This document shows, piece after piece, positions 56,261 through 64,000 of a DNA stretch of 64,000 nucleotides. The DNA is taken from assembly GCF_905404315.1 (NCBI RefSeq), contig NC_066267.1:2370501-2434500 (forward strand). The letters run 5' to 3'. The notes below the pieces were generated by a model. That model was not told where the DNA came from and did not search any database. It worked only from the letters and a program-made list of their open reading frames with translations. The stretch's first letter is position 1. Each line of letters starts with the position of its first letter. The stretch comes from Leptidea sinapis (Eukaryota > Arthropoda > Insecta > Lepidoptera > Pieridae). The translations under genes and the position numbers were made by a program.

Positions 56261-56940
56261 AATTAATAAATTAAAATTAATCTTGCACAAAAAGGCTCTA
56301 TCAATTCGGTGATTATTCTTCAGGGCAAACTGGTATTCACAATAATTCTAATAACCTTTCAAAACTTATTAAGTTATAACTAGTTAACCTATTCAAAGGT
56401 ACTATTCATTGAAAGCCATCGAATGTCCAATATCAATACATAGTAAATGAAGTCTGAATCTTTTCCATTTTAACCCCAAATAATCTCCTTAATATATTCC
56501 CAATGACATCATGAGCTTTGCAGAACAAACATTCATTATTCTTCGCGGAGACTCGATGTGATTGATAGCCGTGACATCACATTTGCATATTAATGTATTA
56601 GCCGACCCAACTGAACTGTGCCTAGCGCGCGGATATTGTTGTATATCATGTAGACGAGATATTGCCTTAAAACTTGACTGCGTGGACTACAAAATTGTTT
56701 TGAGATAACTTTGTCAACATAAGCTAGGTCGTTCCTGGGACTACTCCAAAAACCGATATATCGTGGCATTAGTCGTGTCGAATCTAACTCTTAGTGCCAT
56801 CGTATTCAATGTCGAAACGATGATTGAACGAACGAAACATTATTAACCCTACTCATAGTTGTAAATGTCATTGAATTTGACAAATAATCAAACGTCACTT
56901 TTACGAAAATCTCAGCGACACCTTCTAAGCTGTCGTTGCT
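56261..56940. other. No recognised repeat or gene
   Basis: Few repeats; possible host upstream region (see the candidate exon that follows). 'aatgtcattgaatttgacaaa' near 56865 is of a type I recall near insect promoters, which is weak evidence. Confidence 0.3.
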
Positions 56941-56949
56941 ATTATCATT

Positions 56950-57214
56950 TCAGTTGTAGTTGTGCTTTTATTGCGATTTTGGAGTCAATTTCTTGAGTTT
57001 TTTGGTGTAAGCTTTAGTTTAGACGCATTTCGTACTTTCTAAGTTGCCGTAACATAAACGGACTTTGTTATTTTGCACAGTGATACATCAAAGTGAAGGT
57101 GAAGGATAACATAAGAATTAGAACAGTTGCATAGTCATAGTTTTCATTCAAAGTGTACTGTGTAGCAATGGTTATGATGAGCTTGTGAGATCATGTGTTA
57201 ATTTCTGTAGAAAG
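56950..57214 (+). promoter_or_regulatory. Candidate host transcription start and non-coding first exon
   Basis: TCAGTT at 56950-56955 matches the arthropod initiator (TCAKTY). The stretch that follows is free of recognised repeats and runs to AAAG/GTAAGT at 57214/57215, a strong consensus 5' splice site. No long open frame is present, so it would be a 5' untranslated exon. There is no TATA box at the right distance, and no downstream exon is recognised. This is speculative. Confidence 0.2.
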
Positions 57215-57522
57215 GTAAGTTGTAAGTTGATATTTATTAACTATTAAATAAACCATAAAAAATAGTGGAAGTAAAAATCATTGTTTTTACAGATCTATGA
57301 TGCAGAAAATAACATTAAAACGCCGATCAAAAACAAATTGATTAAATGCGCCTATCTAACTAAACTATTTGATACATAACAGCTACATTCCACAGCTGAT
57401 TATATTTAGTTTTTCAACGTTTGCAAATAATACATTCACTTTAACATCGTAAAAAAATTAAAATATTAGTCTATGGTTACAATTAACGAAAAGGAATTCG
57501 AACATTTGTTAGAGTAGGGTAG

Positions 57523-57567
57523 GTGCGATATATTCGGAATATAAACGTATCGTTCCGAATGTATCAC
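57523..57567. repeat. Imperfect hairpin with ATTCGGAA/TTCCGAAT core
   Basis: GTGCGATATATTCGGAA and TTCCGAATGTATCAC are inverted over a 13-base spacer, with one mismatch and a short bulge. No known family. Confidence 0.65.
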
Positions 57568-57671
57568 TATCGATTTTGCGAGTAGACCTCCTGGAATTAG
57601 TGGGAACATATAAGCTCCTTAGTCTTAAAAAACTAGAAAATTTATTTAGACCATAATATTACTGGGTTTGA

Positions 57672-58110
57672 ATGCATTGACACCTTTGAGATGTGGTGCT
57701 GGAGAAAGATGCTCCGTATCCCCTGGACAGCATTTCGGTCTAATCTCTCCATAGTGCAGGAAGTCAGGATCTCCTCGCGATTGTCTTCCCAATGTCTGCG
57801 CAGAGTTTTAGAATACTTCGGCCACATTGCAAGGAAGGACGATGGCAACCTTGAGAGGCTCATTGTGGTCGGCAAAATAGATGGGAAGAGGCCTCGTGGA
57901 CGCAGTCCAACACGATGGTCCGACCAGATCCGCTCCGCCCTCGACTCTACGGTTCACAATGCCTTTCACACCGCCAAAGACAGGAATAGATGGAGAGCGA
58001 TTATTCGAAAGAAAGTGATACAGAAGATTGGTCACGACCCTCAGTACTGAGGATTACGACGCAGGGAGGAGGAGTACTGGGTAGTGACAGCTAGGTGTGG
58101 AAGATCAGCC
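57672..58110 (+). pseudogene. RTE-2 LINE ORF2 C-terminal fragment, good frame
   Basis: A frame of at least 119 codons reads MWCWRKMLRIPWTAFRSNL, LSSQCLRRVLEYFGHIARKD, ERLIVVGKIDGKRPRGRSPT and RWSDQIRSALDS, ending HDPQY. This is the C-terminal part of an RTE-type protein, after the reverse transcriptase domain. The frame is intact over this part, but everything upstream is missing. The 3' end matches RTE-2 at 19911 (cacgaccctcagta, gaggattacgacg). Confidence 0.85.
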
Positions 58111-58392
58111 AGCCTTATATTAACTGTTTGGCTATGTACAAAACTGCTATAGAGTAATCCATTATTTTTGCAAGACCTCGTGCAACCTAATTTTAAAATC
58201 CTTATATAGGCAAACATAGGCTAGTGACTAACCTGATGGGATTTGAAAACTAGTAGATATTTATATTCATAATACCAGATGTCTGTTGCTAAGCTCTAAG
58301 GTAATCTCTAGGCTCGAAGGTCCCTATGTCATATCACTTCTGAATCTAACCCTAACATTTTATTTAATCTCAGACTAGATCCAATGTTTTAT
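58111..58392. other. No recognised gene
   Basis: AT-rich. No supported feature. Confidence 0.3.
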
Positions 58393-58552
58393 TTTATGAC
58401 AATAAGGGCCAAGAGGTGCAGGGACGTTCAGCTAATGGGAACAGTGCCTTATTCTTGAAAAATCTGAAAATACTGAGTACTACGATTGCGCTTGTCGCCT
58501 TGTGACATAAGATGTAAAGTCTCGTTTGCCCAGTAATTTCACTAGCTCCCAC
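58393..58552 (-). mobile_element. SLR-A fragment lacking its head
   Basis: The tail half on the minus strand (tatgacaataagggccaaga at the left, agtaatttcactagctccc at the right). The 11-bp stem has been damaged by a deletion. Confidence 0.65.
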
Positions 58553-58664
58553 TGTTTTTTTTTTTCAAATAAATGAAAATTACAATTCATGTAGACCCTC
58601 AGCTTCCTGAAGTCCTTAGTATTTTAAACGTCAATAATTATTTATCATCCTTAAAAAATATATC

Positions 58665-58940
58665 ATCAGGATATCATCCCACCATCTGGATGTATGGCGG
58701 TCCTCCACAATACGGATTACAAGGAGCTTTCTTCCACGTACTACAAGGCTGTGGAATGAACTTCCTTGTGCGGTGTTTCCGGGACGATACGACATGCGTG
58801 CCTTCAAAAAAACCGCGTACACCTTCCTTAAAGGCCGGCAACGCTCCTCTGATTCCTCTGGTGTTGCAAGAGATTGTGGGCGGCGGTGATCACTTAACAA
58901 CAGGGTACGCTCGTTTGTCCTCCTATTCCATAAAAAAAAT
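58665..58940 (+). pseudogene. LINE-B 3' end, 5' truncated
   Basis: Begins near 58665 with ggatatcatcccaccatctg and continues through FFHVLQGCGMN-type codons in a shifted frame, FKKTAYTFLKAGNAPLIP..., to the tail gggtacgctcgtttgtcctc, ctattccataaaaaaaat. The tail is a clear LINE-B example, aligned with SLR-A in the findings. Confidence 0.85.
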
Positions 58941-59514
58941 ATAAAATTTTTTCTCCACTTACAAACTGACAATTTATGTATGTCGTAGTAATATGGGCTT
59001 ACTTTTTAATCACGTTATAGGGTGATTTACGAAGACAAAGTTCAGAGGTTAGAATTGCTGAAGCAATATCGGTTTCGGTACGAGAGGGTTTATCTAAACA
59101 CGGCAGGGCTTAAGGATATTGTATTACCAATTTTGTAAAAACTTATTTATGATATAAAGTTTTATTTCAACAATGTTTTTAACATTGATGTATAAAACTC
59201 AATCATATTAGATATCTGGCCGAGTAGAGTAAAATATACTATACTCGCTGGCAGACTCTGTTCTGAAAAAAATGATCTAAGCATTCGGGAAACTTGTCTA
59301 AAGCCAGCTGAAATCACAGTTACTGAGTAAATGTAATGAAACAAAAACATATTTCTGAATGATTTTATAATAATGTAGAAAAGGATCATAATTGCCATTT
59401 TTAAAGCATTAAAATGAATATATTATGTTATCCTTAAGAGATAGACCTATACCATCGCGGACTTTTCTGTAGACCAATATAAGATATAACATTCCACCAT
59501 ACATTATTAAAACA
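58941..59514. other. No recognised gene
   Basis: A 78-codon minus frame (59162-59398) and, on the plus strand, a stretch reading WPSRVKYTILAGRLCSEKN are present. I recognise neither. It could be an old element or a piece of a host gene. Confidence 0.25.
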
Positions 59515-59818
59515 ATTTGTTATGTTTTTTTTAAAGTGATAACTCTCACTTCTAGGATTAATACACAAATAAAATTTGAAAAAACAAAATTTTATGAACG
59601 ATGCCGGACTCGAACCAATGAACTCCGGCGTTCCGTGCCGGTGCTCCAACCAACTGAGCTAACCGTTCGAGTGACGTATCGTTATAAAATCTTGTATGCT
59701 TTGTTCAACTCTCATATTGTGGCTTCACCTACAGGATCTACTTTACAGTTGATAACCTGCTCAACCCCAATATTTGCATATTAGGAAATTGACTTGAGGT
59801 GTCGTTCTTGTAAATCAA
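59515..59818 (-). repeat. tR300 monomer with the best cloverleaf
   Basis: The minus strand begins and ends at 'aaattgtttt' / 'acaaattgtttt', the same point of the unit. The tRNA-like part at 59597-59668 has a fully paired acceptor (GAACGGT/ATCGTTC), D arm GCTC/GAGC, anticodon arm CCGGC/GCCGG, loop ACGGAAC, and a T arm with TTCGAGT. The C before the anticodon and the lack of other tRNA support make a working tRNA unlikely. Confidence 0.75.
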
Positions 59819-59904
59819 AACAATTTATATATTTTAAATATAATATAATACATATATTATATTATTATTATTTAAGATTTAGACAGTGTTTTCGTTCAAA
59901 GCTC

Positions 59905-60070
59905 CTTCATTAATTAACACAAATATGTACACCAAAACTAAACATATTATATACTTAAAATTTCCTCATGAACCACGCTATCCATTGGTGAGAACAGCAT
60001 GCAAAACAGTGCAGTAGTTTTTGAGTTTATCTCGAAAAGACAGACGACGCAGCGGAGGACTCTGTTTTAT
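59905..60070 (-). mobile_element. Hel-D 5' part, minus strand
   Basis: Reading the minus strand: 'tgttctcaccaatggatagc', 'gtggttcatgaggaaatttt' and 'aagtatataatatgtttagt' correspond to 54035-54110. The 3' half is absent. Confidence 0.5.
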
Positions 60071-60544
60071 AATATGTTGTGATAAGTATTTTCAGACCTT
60101 ATAACCGCTTTATATAATTAAAAATGTGGATAATCAGTCAGACAGTTGGGTATCAAAATGGTGTAAAAAAGAATAAGTGGTATTGATCACTCAAAAGTTA
60201 GCAATTGTCTTACTAGCTCATTAACCTTGCTATTCCATTTAAAGTAGCCAAAGTATATTCTAAGTTATAAAGTAAATTATGATACAAACACAAATTGATA
60301 TCAGCTGACAGACAGAACTTGAGTCCATATTTTGGCAAAAAATCTCATTAAAGTTGAAATTCAACAAAACTTTAAACATCAAATCGAGCGCTCAAATCGG
60401 AGCACATCTCATTTTTAAGCTTTTACCACATATAACTGTTTGGGAGCGCCTTATTACAATTTTAATATTCGCGAGCATTACATAAGCTATAGAAGTATGT
60501 CCTGATTTCACAAATGAATTTTTATAAGAATTTTGAGCGGCTAA
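60071..60544. other. No recognised gene
   Basis: AT-rich. No supported feature. Confidence 0.3.
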
Positions 60545-60666
60545 CAAATATTCATAAATTATTTCGAATCAAGTGCCTAAATACAAAGTTTATGGTTTTA
60601 TCATCGATAATGACGAATTTCCATACAACCTGCCATCCCCTACTTCAACCCCTCTCTCTCTCTCTA
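60545..60666. repeat. Dispersed repeat Rep-E and (TC)n
   Basis: The second copy of the segment at 16676-16796 (aatcaagtgcctaaatacaa, acgaatttccatacaacctg), ending in a short (TC)n run at 60653-60664. Confidence 0.6.
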
Positions 60667-60954
60667 AATATGTCTCTTTAAATATTCATATTTACATATA
60701 CTTAAATTAATATGTTAAATACAAGAATAACAATATTTACAATGGCTAAGGAATGGTGCTTAAAAAGTATTTTTTTAACTTAGTTTTAAACCTAGATTTA
60801 TTTGGCTCAGCGTGGATATCCATAGTCAAAGAGTATGTACCTTTTCTTTGTATATTTGTTCCATACACTCCTCTTGGTCCTGATGTCTGGACACAAGCAG
60901 CGCGTTCTCTGTGCGGAAGGTCTCATTCTCCTCTAGTGTTGCTAGAGGACTACA

Positions 60955-61030
60955 TGACTACATTATAATGTGCTAGGCGTATCACAATTACTATCAGCTT
61001 AACATCTACTCGTCGTAAAATAAAAAAAAT
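60955..61030 (+). mobile_element. SLR-A tail fragment
   Basis: attataatgtgctaggcgta, tcacaattactatcagctta and a short A-rich end. Diverged, 3' part only. Confidence 0.5.
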
Positions 61031-61084
61031 CTATTACATAAAAAGGCCCTATCAATTCGGTGGTTATTCGTCAGGGCAAACAAT

Positions 61085-61495
61085 TTATAGAGAGCTGAAC
61101 AACATATACCAAGATTTACGAACCATATGTCACTCGAACGGTTAGCTCAGTGGAAGAGCGCTCAGAATCTGAGAGGTTGCGGATTCGAGTCCCGCATCGC
61201 TCATAAATTTTGGTTGCAAATTTTATTTAATTAATCCCAGTAGTGGGTGGTATTACCTTAAAAATAACAAATTGTTTAGATTTGAAAGAGCGACTTCTCA
61301 AGTCCATTTCCTAATATGCAATTATTGGGGCTGAGCAGGTTATCAACTGTACAGTATATCCTGTAGATGGAGCAAGAACATGAGAGTTGAATAAAGCATA
61401 CGGAGGTTTACGAACCATACGTAACTCGAACGGTTGGCACAATGGAAGAGCGCTCGGACGGAATCCGAGAGGTCGCGGGTTCGTTCATAAATTTC
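61085..61495 (+). repeat. tR300 dimer, head to tail
   Basis: Two tRNA-like parts in the same direction start at about 61137 and 61430 (cgaacggttagctcagtgga and cgaacggttggcacaatgga), some 293 bases apart, with a complete body between them (gttgcggattcgagtcccgc, tcccagtagtgggtggtatt, ggctgaGCAGGTTATCAACT, gagagttgaataaagcatac). The second one ends with a deletion in its T arm. The anticodon arm of the second (CTCGG/CCGAG) is fully paired, with loop ACGGAAT. This copy fixes the period of the repeat. Confidence 0.8.
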
Positions 61496-61571
61496 CACTT
61501 TGCCTCCAGTGTACCAGCTTCGGATATACCTGCAGATCTTAACGTAAATGACGTTAGGGTGCAAGGGTGAC

Positions 61572-61876
61572 TTTTTTTTATGACAGTATGGGACGAGACG
61601 AGCAGGACGTTGAGCTGATGGTAATTGATACGCTCTGCCCATTACAATGCAGTGCCACTCAGGATTCTTGATAAACTCAAAAATCTGATCACTAAAACTG
61701 CGCCCATCACCTTGAGATGCAAGATGTTAAGTTTCGTTTGCCCAGCTAGTTTCACTAGCTACGGCGCTCTTCAGACCGAAACACAGTAATGCTTACACAT
61801 TACTGCTTCACGGCAGAAATAGGCGCCGTTGTCCCATAATCTAGCCGGCATCTTGTGTAAAGGAACCTACCACTGG
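61572..61876 (-). mobile_element. SLR-A repeat, full span
   Basis: Tail at the left (ctttttttttatgacagtat), head at the right (aaggaacctaccactggg). It is directly followed by a LINE-B tail in the opposite orientation. Confidence 0.8.
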
Positions 61877-61962
61877 GGTGGGCTGTAAAATATGGGCGAC
61901 GTTGATCACTTAACACTAGGTGACCAGAGCGCTCGTTTGTCCTCCTGTTCCATAAAAAACAA
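61877..61962 (+). mobile_element. LINE-B tail
   Basis: aatatgggcgacgttgatca, cttaacactaggtgaccaga and tttgtcctcctgttccataa. Only the last 85 bases or so. Confidence 0.75.
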
Positions 61963-61982
61963 TTGTGAAGTATAATATTAAT

Positions 61983-62025
61983 ATTATGGGTACCACAATG
62001 GAGCCTACATTGTGGTACCCATAAT
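61983..62025. repeat. Perfect fold-back of the SLR-A head
   Basis: ATTATGGGTACCACAATG, a 7-nt loop (gagccta), then CATTGTGGTACCCATAAT, both arms being SLR-A head sequence (attatgggtaccacaacgg in the family). It continues into ctagctggc as in a minus-strand head. Confidence 0.9.
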
Positions 62026-62130
62026 CTAGCTGGCAAAACAAGTTAACATAATAGGTGACTACACAAGGTGCGACTTACGGTAGTTCCCAATTTTCAGTCT
62101 ATCTCTTACTTGAGATAAAAATCGTAACTT

Positions 62131-62965
62131 TTTTTTTTTTTTTTATGGAATAGGAGGACAAACGAGCGTACGGGTCACCTGGTGTTAAGTGATCACCGCC
62201 GCCCACACTCTCCTGCAACACCAGAGGAATCACAAGAGCGTTGCCGGCCTTTAAGGAAGGTGTACGCGCTTTTCTTGAAGGTACCCATGTCGTATCGTCC
62301 CGGAAACACCGCACAAGGAAGCTCATTCCACAGCTTCGTGGTACGAGGAAGAAAGCTCCTTGAAAACCGCACTGTGGAGGACCGCCACACATCCAGATGG
62401 TGGGGATGATATCGTAACTTGTGGCGTGTCGTGCGAAGGTGAAATTCGGCGGCAGGAATCAGGTTGAACAGCTCTTCGGAACACTCCCCGTGATAAATGC
62501 GGTAGAAGACACCGTTATGTTGAAGCGACACTCTACGCAACGCCAAATGATCCAGCCGTTCACAGAGTACTGGGTCCCCGACAATTCGAGCTGCTCTGCG
62601 TTGCACGCGGTCAAATGGATCGAGCTGATACTGGGGTGCGCCAGACCAGAGATGACAGCAATACTCCATGTGAGGCCGGACCTGCGCTTTGTAGAGCGCT
62701 AGAATGTAGGCCGGCTTGAAGTATTGCCGTGCTCTATTTATGACGCCCAGTTTCTTTGAAGCCAGTTTGGCTTTGCCCTCCAGATGGCCACGGAATTGGC
62801 AATTGCTCGAGATTTCGAGACCCAGTATTCCGATACTAGGCGAGGCTTTAAGGGAAGTGTTCTCGAAGAGCGGTGATACGGCAAATGGGGTTTTTTTAGT
62901 GGTAAACGCGCAAACTTGAGTCTTCTGGGGGTTAAATTGGACAAGGTTCAACTTACCCCATTCAA
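62131..62965 (-). pseudogene. LINE-B, longest copy with a 252-codon open frame
   Basis: The minus-strand frame 62193-62951 begins at NLVQFNPQKTQVCAFTTKK, inside the late reverse transcriptase domain, and continues with GILGLEIS, ALYKAQVRPHMEYCCHLWSG, DPFDRVQRRAARIVGDPV, FNLIPAAEFHLRTTRHKL, SRSFLPRTTKLWNELPCAVF and FKKSAYTFLKG. A compensated frameshift lies near 'RRVSLQHNGVFYRIYHG'. The 3' tail is a T-run on the plus strand at 62131-62144. Everything upstream, including the catalytic residues and endonuclease, is missing. The clade (CR1 or Jockey) is a guess. Confidence 0.85.
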
Positions 62966-63022
62966 AGTATTAATTAATAACTATTAAGAACTATTAGTAA
63001 CTATCGTTGACTTGACTGTCTT

Positions 63023-63980
63023 AATAAACTTATCGACAGTAACTCTCCTTATCCGTGCACGCTGTCTGTCAATGGGACGACGTGTAGCTTACCAGCGATA
63101 GAAGATTGTATGGATATTGTAATTTAAGACGATAAAAATGACTTATCAGGTATATTGGAACAGCTTCCGATTATTGGCAGCTAATTACTGACAGTAGAAG
63201 GTAGTAATTTATCTCTATCCATAGATAGTATATTGGGAACGGCCGCTAATCAATAGCTTCAAATAAATTAAGTTCATTTGAGTCATATCAGGGAGAAGCG
63301 GCCCTGCGGCGATAAGAAAGACCGTAGTATTCGAGTCGGTTTTTGTTGCTTCTGCAGGGTCATTCATATTATGACGAACCCTTCTAGAAAGAGAGAGAGA
63401 GATTCTTCTACCTTTATTTTAAAATGAGTAATACTAAGTCAAAAATTTACCTCAGCTTACTAAAATGAAATCACTCGTCTTAAATTAGCCTCTTTCACTA
63501 TTATGAGACACAGCCCTAATATTATATTCTTTATGTGAACCGAATCCTCCATTAAAACTCTTCATTTGATTTTAACTTTTCCTTTGAGCACTGACTTTGT
63601 GGATCCTATTAAAACCTAATGGGTATCGTAATATAATAATATTATAGGATTATCGTATGGGCTTTCAGGCACTTTGAATATTACTCATGCACTATAACAA
63701 GTGTATAGTGATAACCGCGTCAAAACTGAATTAACTTACGGCTGTTCCCAATATACTATCTACAGATAGAGATAAATTACAAATTTCTACTGTCAGTAAT
63801 TAGCTGTCAATAATCTGAAGCTGTCCCAATATACCCGATAAGTCTTTCTTATCGCCTTATATTGGGACGCGTGAATAACGATTTCCATACAAACTTCTAA
63901 CGCTGGTAAGCTTATACGTCGTCCCATTGACAGAATTGGGATACGTGTACGGATAAGGTGAGTTACTGTCGATAAATTCA
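63023..63980. repeat. Large inverted repeat, arms about 225 and 245 bp
   Basis: The left arm 63023-63247 and right arm 63736-63980 are reverse complements of each other apart from scattered changes and a few indels. They contain 'ttatcgacagtaactc', 'gtcaatgggacgacgt', 'gctaattactgacagtagaa' and 'gatagtatattgggaac'. The spacer is about 490 bp and holds a further short match (ggcgataagaaagac at 63308). The right arm itself holds the fold-back gtcccaatataaggcgataa / cttatcgggtatattgggac. The repeat may continue past the window end. Type unknown; a fold-back element, or two MITE copies in opposite orientation, is possible. Confidence 0.8.
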
Positions 63981-64000
63981 TTGGGACAAATTCATTGGGA

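Noticed and set aside
62421..62702. A 93-codon plus-strand protein
   Set aside because: Antisense shadow of the LINE-B coding frame.
1..64000. A bacterial or viral gene cluster, or a new defence system
   Set aside because: There are no operons, no ribosome-binding-site pattern and no long frames. All recognised coding pieces are eukaryotic transposable elements.

Overview
This window looks like a gene-poor stretch of an insect genome, most probably a moth or butterfly (Lepidoptera). It is AT-rich and has no long uninterrupted open reading frame. It has no bacterial gene layout and no recognisable host protein-coding gene. Almost every coding-like stretch is a decayed piece of a transposable element. 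The lepidopteran assignment is inferred from the style of the repeat families: A-rich-tailed LINE/SINE ends, a tRNA-headed SINE with an (ATT)n tail, and Helitrons inserted between A and T. No database was searched. Family labels used here (SLR-A, LINE-B, Hel-A and so on) are local names.

The elements fall into five groups. (1) Non-LTR retrotransposons: two RTE-like families (RTE-1 at 3.5, 7.3, 17.3, 23.2, 42.8 and 44.3 kb; RTE-2 at 19.9 and 57.7 kb). LINE-B has many 3'-end copies; the longest is 62131-62965 on the minus strand. LINE-J 3' ends lie at 4.8, 9.9, 13.3, 21.0, 29.0 and 54.7 kb. LINE-K (26951-28960, minus) and LINE-N (49790-51040, plus) keep recognisable reverse transcriptase cores. 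A relic with an RNase H segment lies near 34.1-34.6 kb. (2) Short non-autonomous repeats: SLR-A, about 18 copies or fragments of a roughly 310-bp structured repeat; SINE-M, tRNA-headed; and a separate tRNA-headed SINE at 55.8 kb that ends in the LINE-B tail. (3) Helitrons: several families with 5'-TC, 3'-CTAG and an A^T target, including two 1.3-1.5-kb copies (30257-31595 minus, 37064-38532 plus) that keep fragments of a Helitron RepHel protein. (4) DNA-transposon relics: a mariner fragment at 52.7-52.9 kb, a 609-bp element with terminal inverted repeats at 14440-15048, and a large inverted repeat at the right edge. (5) A 300-bp unit with a built-in tRNA-like cloverleaf, here called tR300, found alone or as head-to-tail dimers at 12.0, 16.8, 35.8, 44.8, 52.5, 59.6 and 61.2 kb.

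Other structures are a 32-bp minisatellite with a 160-bp higher-order repeat at 17981-19030, several perfect hairpins, and one weak candidate for a host promoter and first exon near 56.95-57.21 kb.

The elements interact in layers. SLR-A and the 55.8-kb SINE carry 3' ends resembling that of LINE-B, which suggests a shared retrotransposition machinery. Helitrons sit head-to-tail and tail-to-tail. Several insertions nest in one another (SLR-A in the minisatellite, tR300 in a Helitron, LINE-J against LINE-K). The most interesting leads are the tR300 repeat, the SLR-A/LINE-B tail partnership with covarying stems in SLR-A, and the paired Helitron B deletion derivatives.
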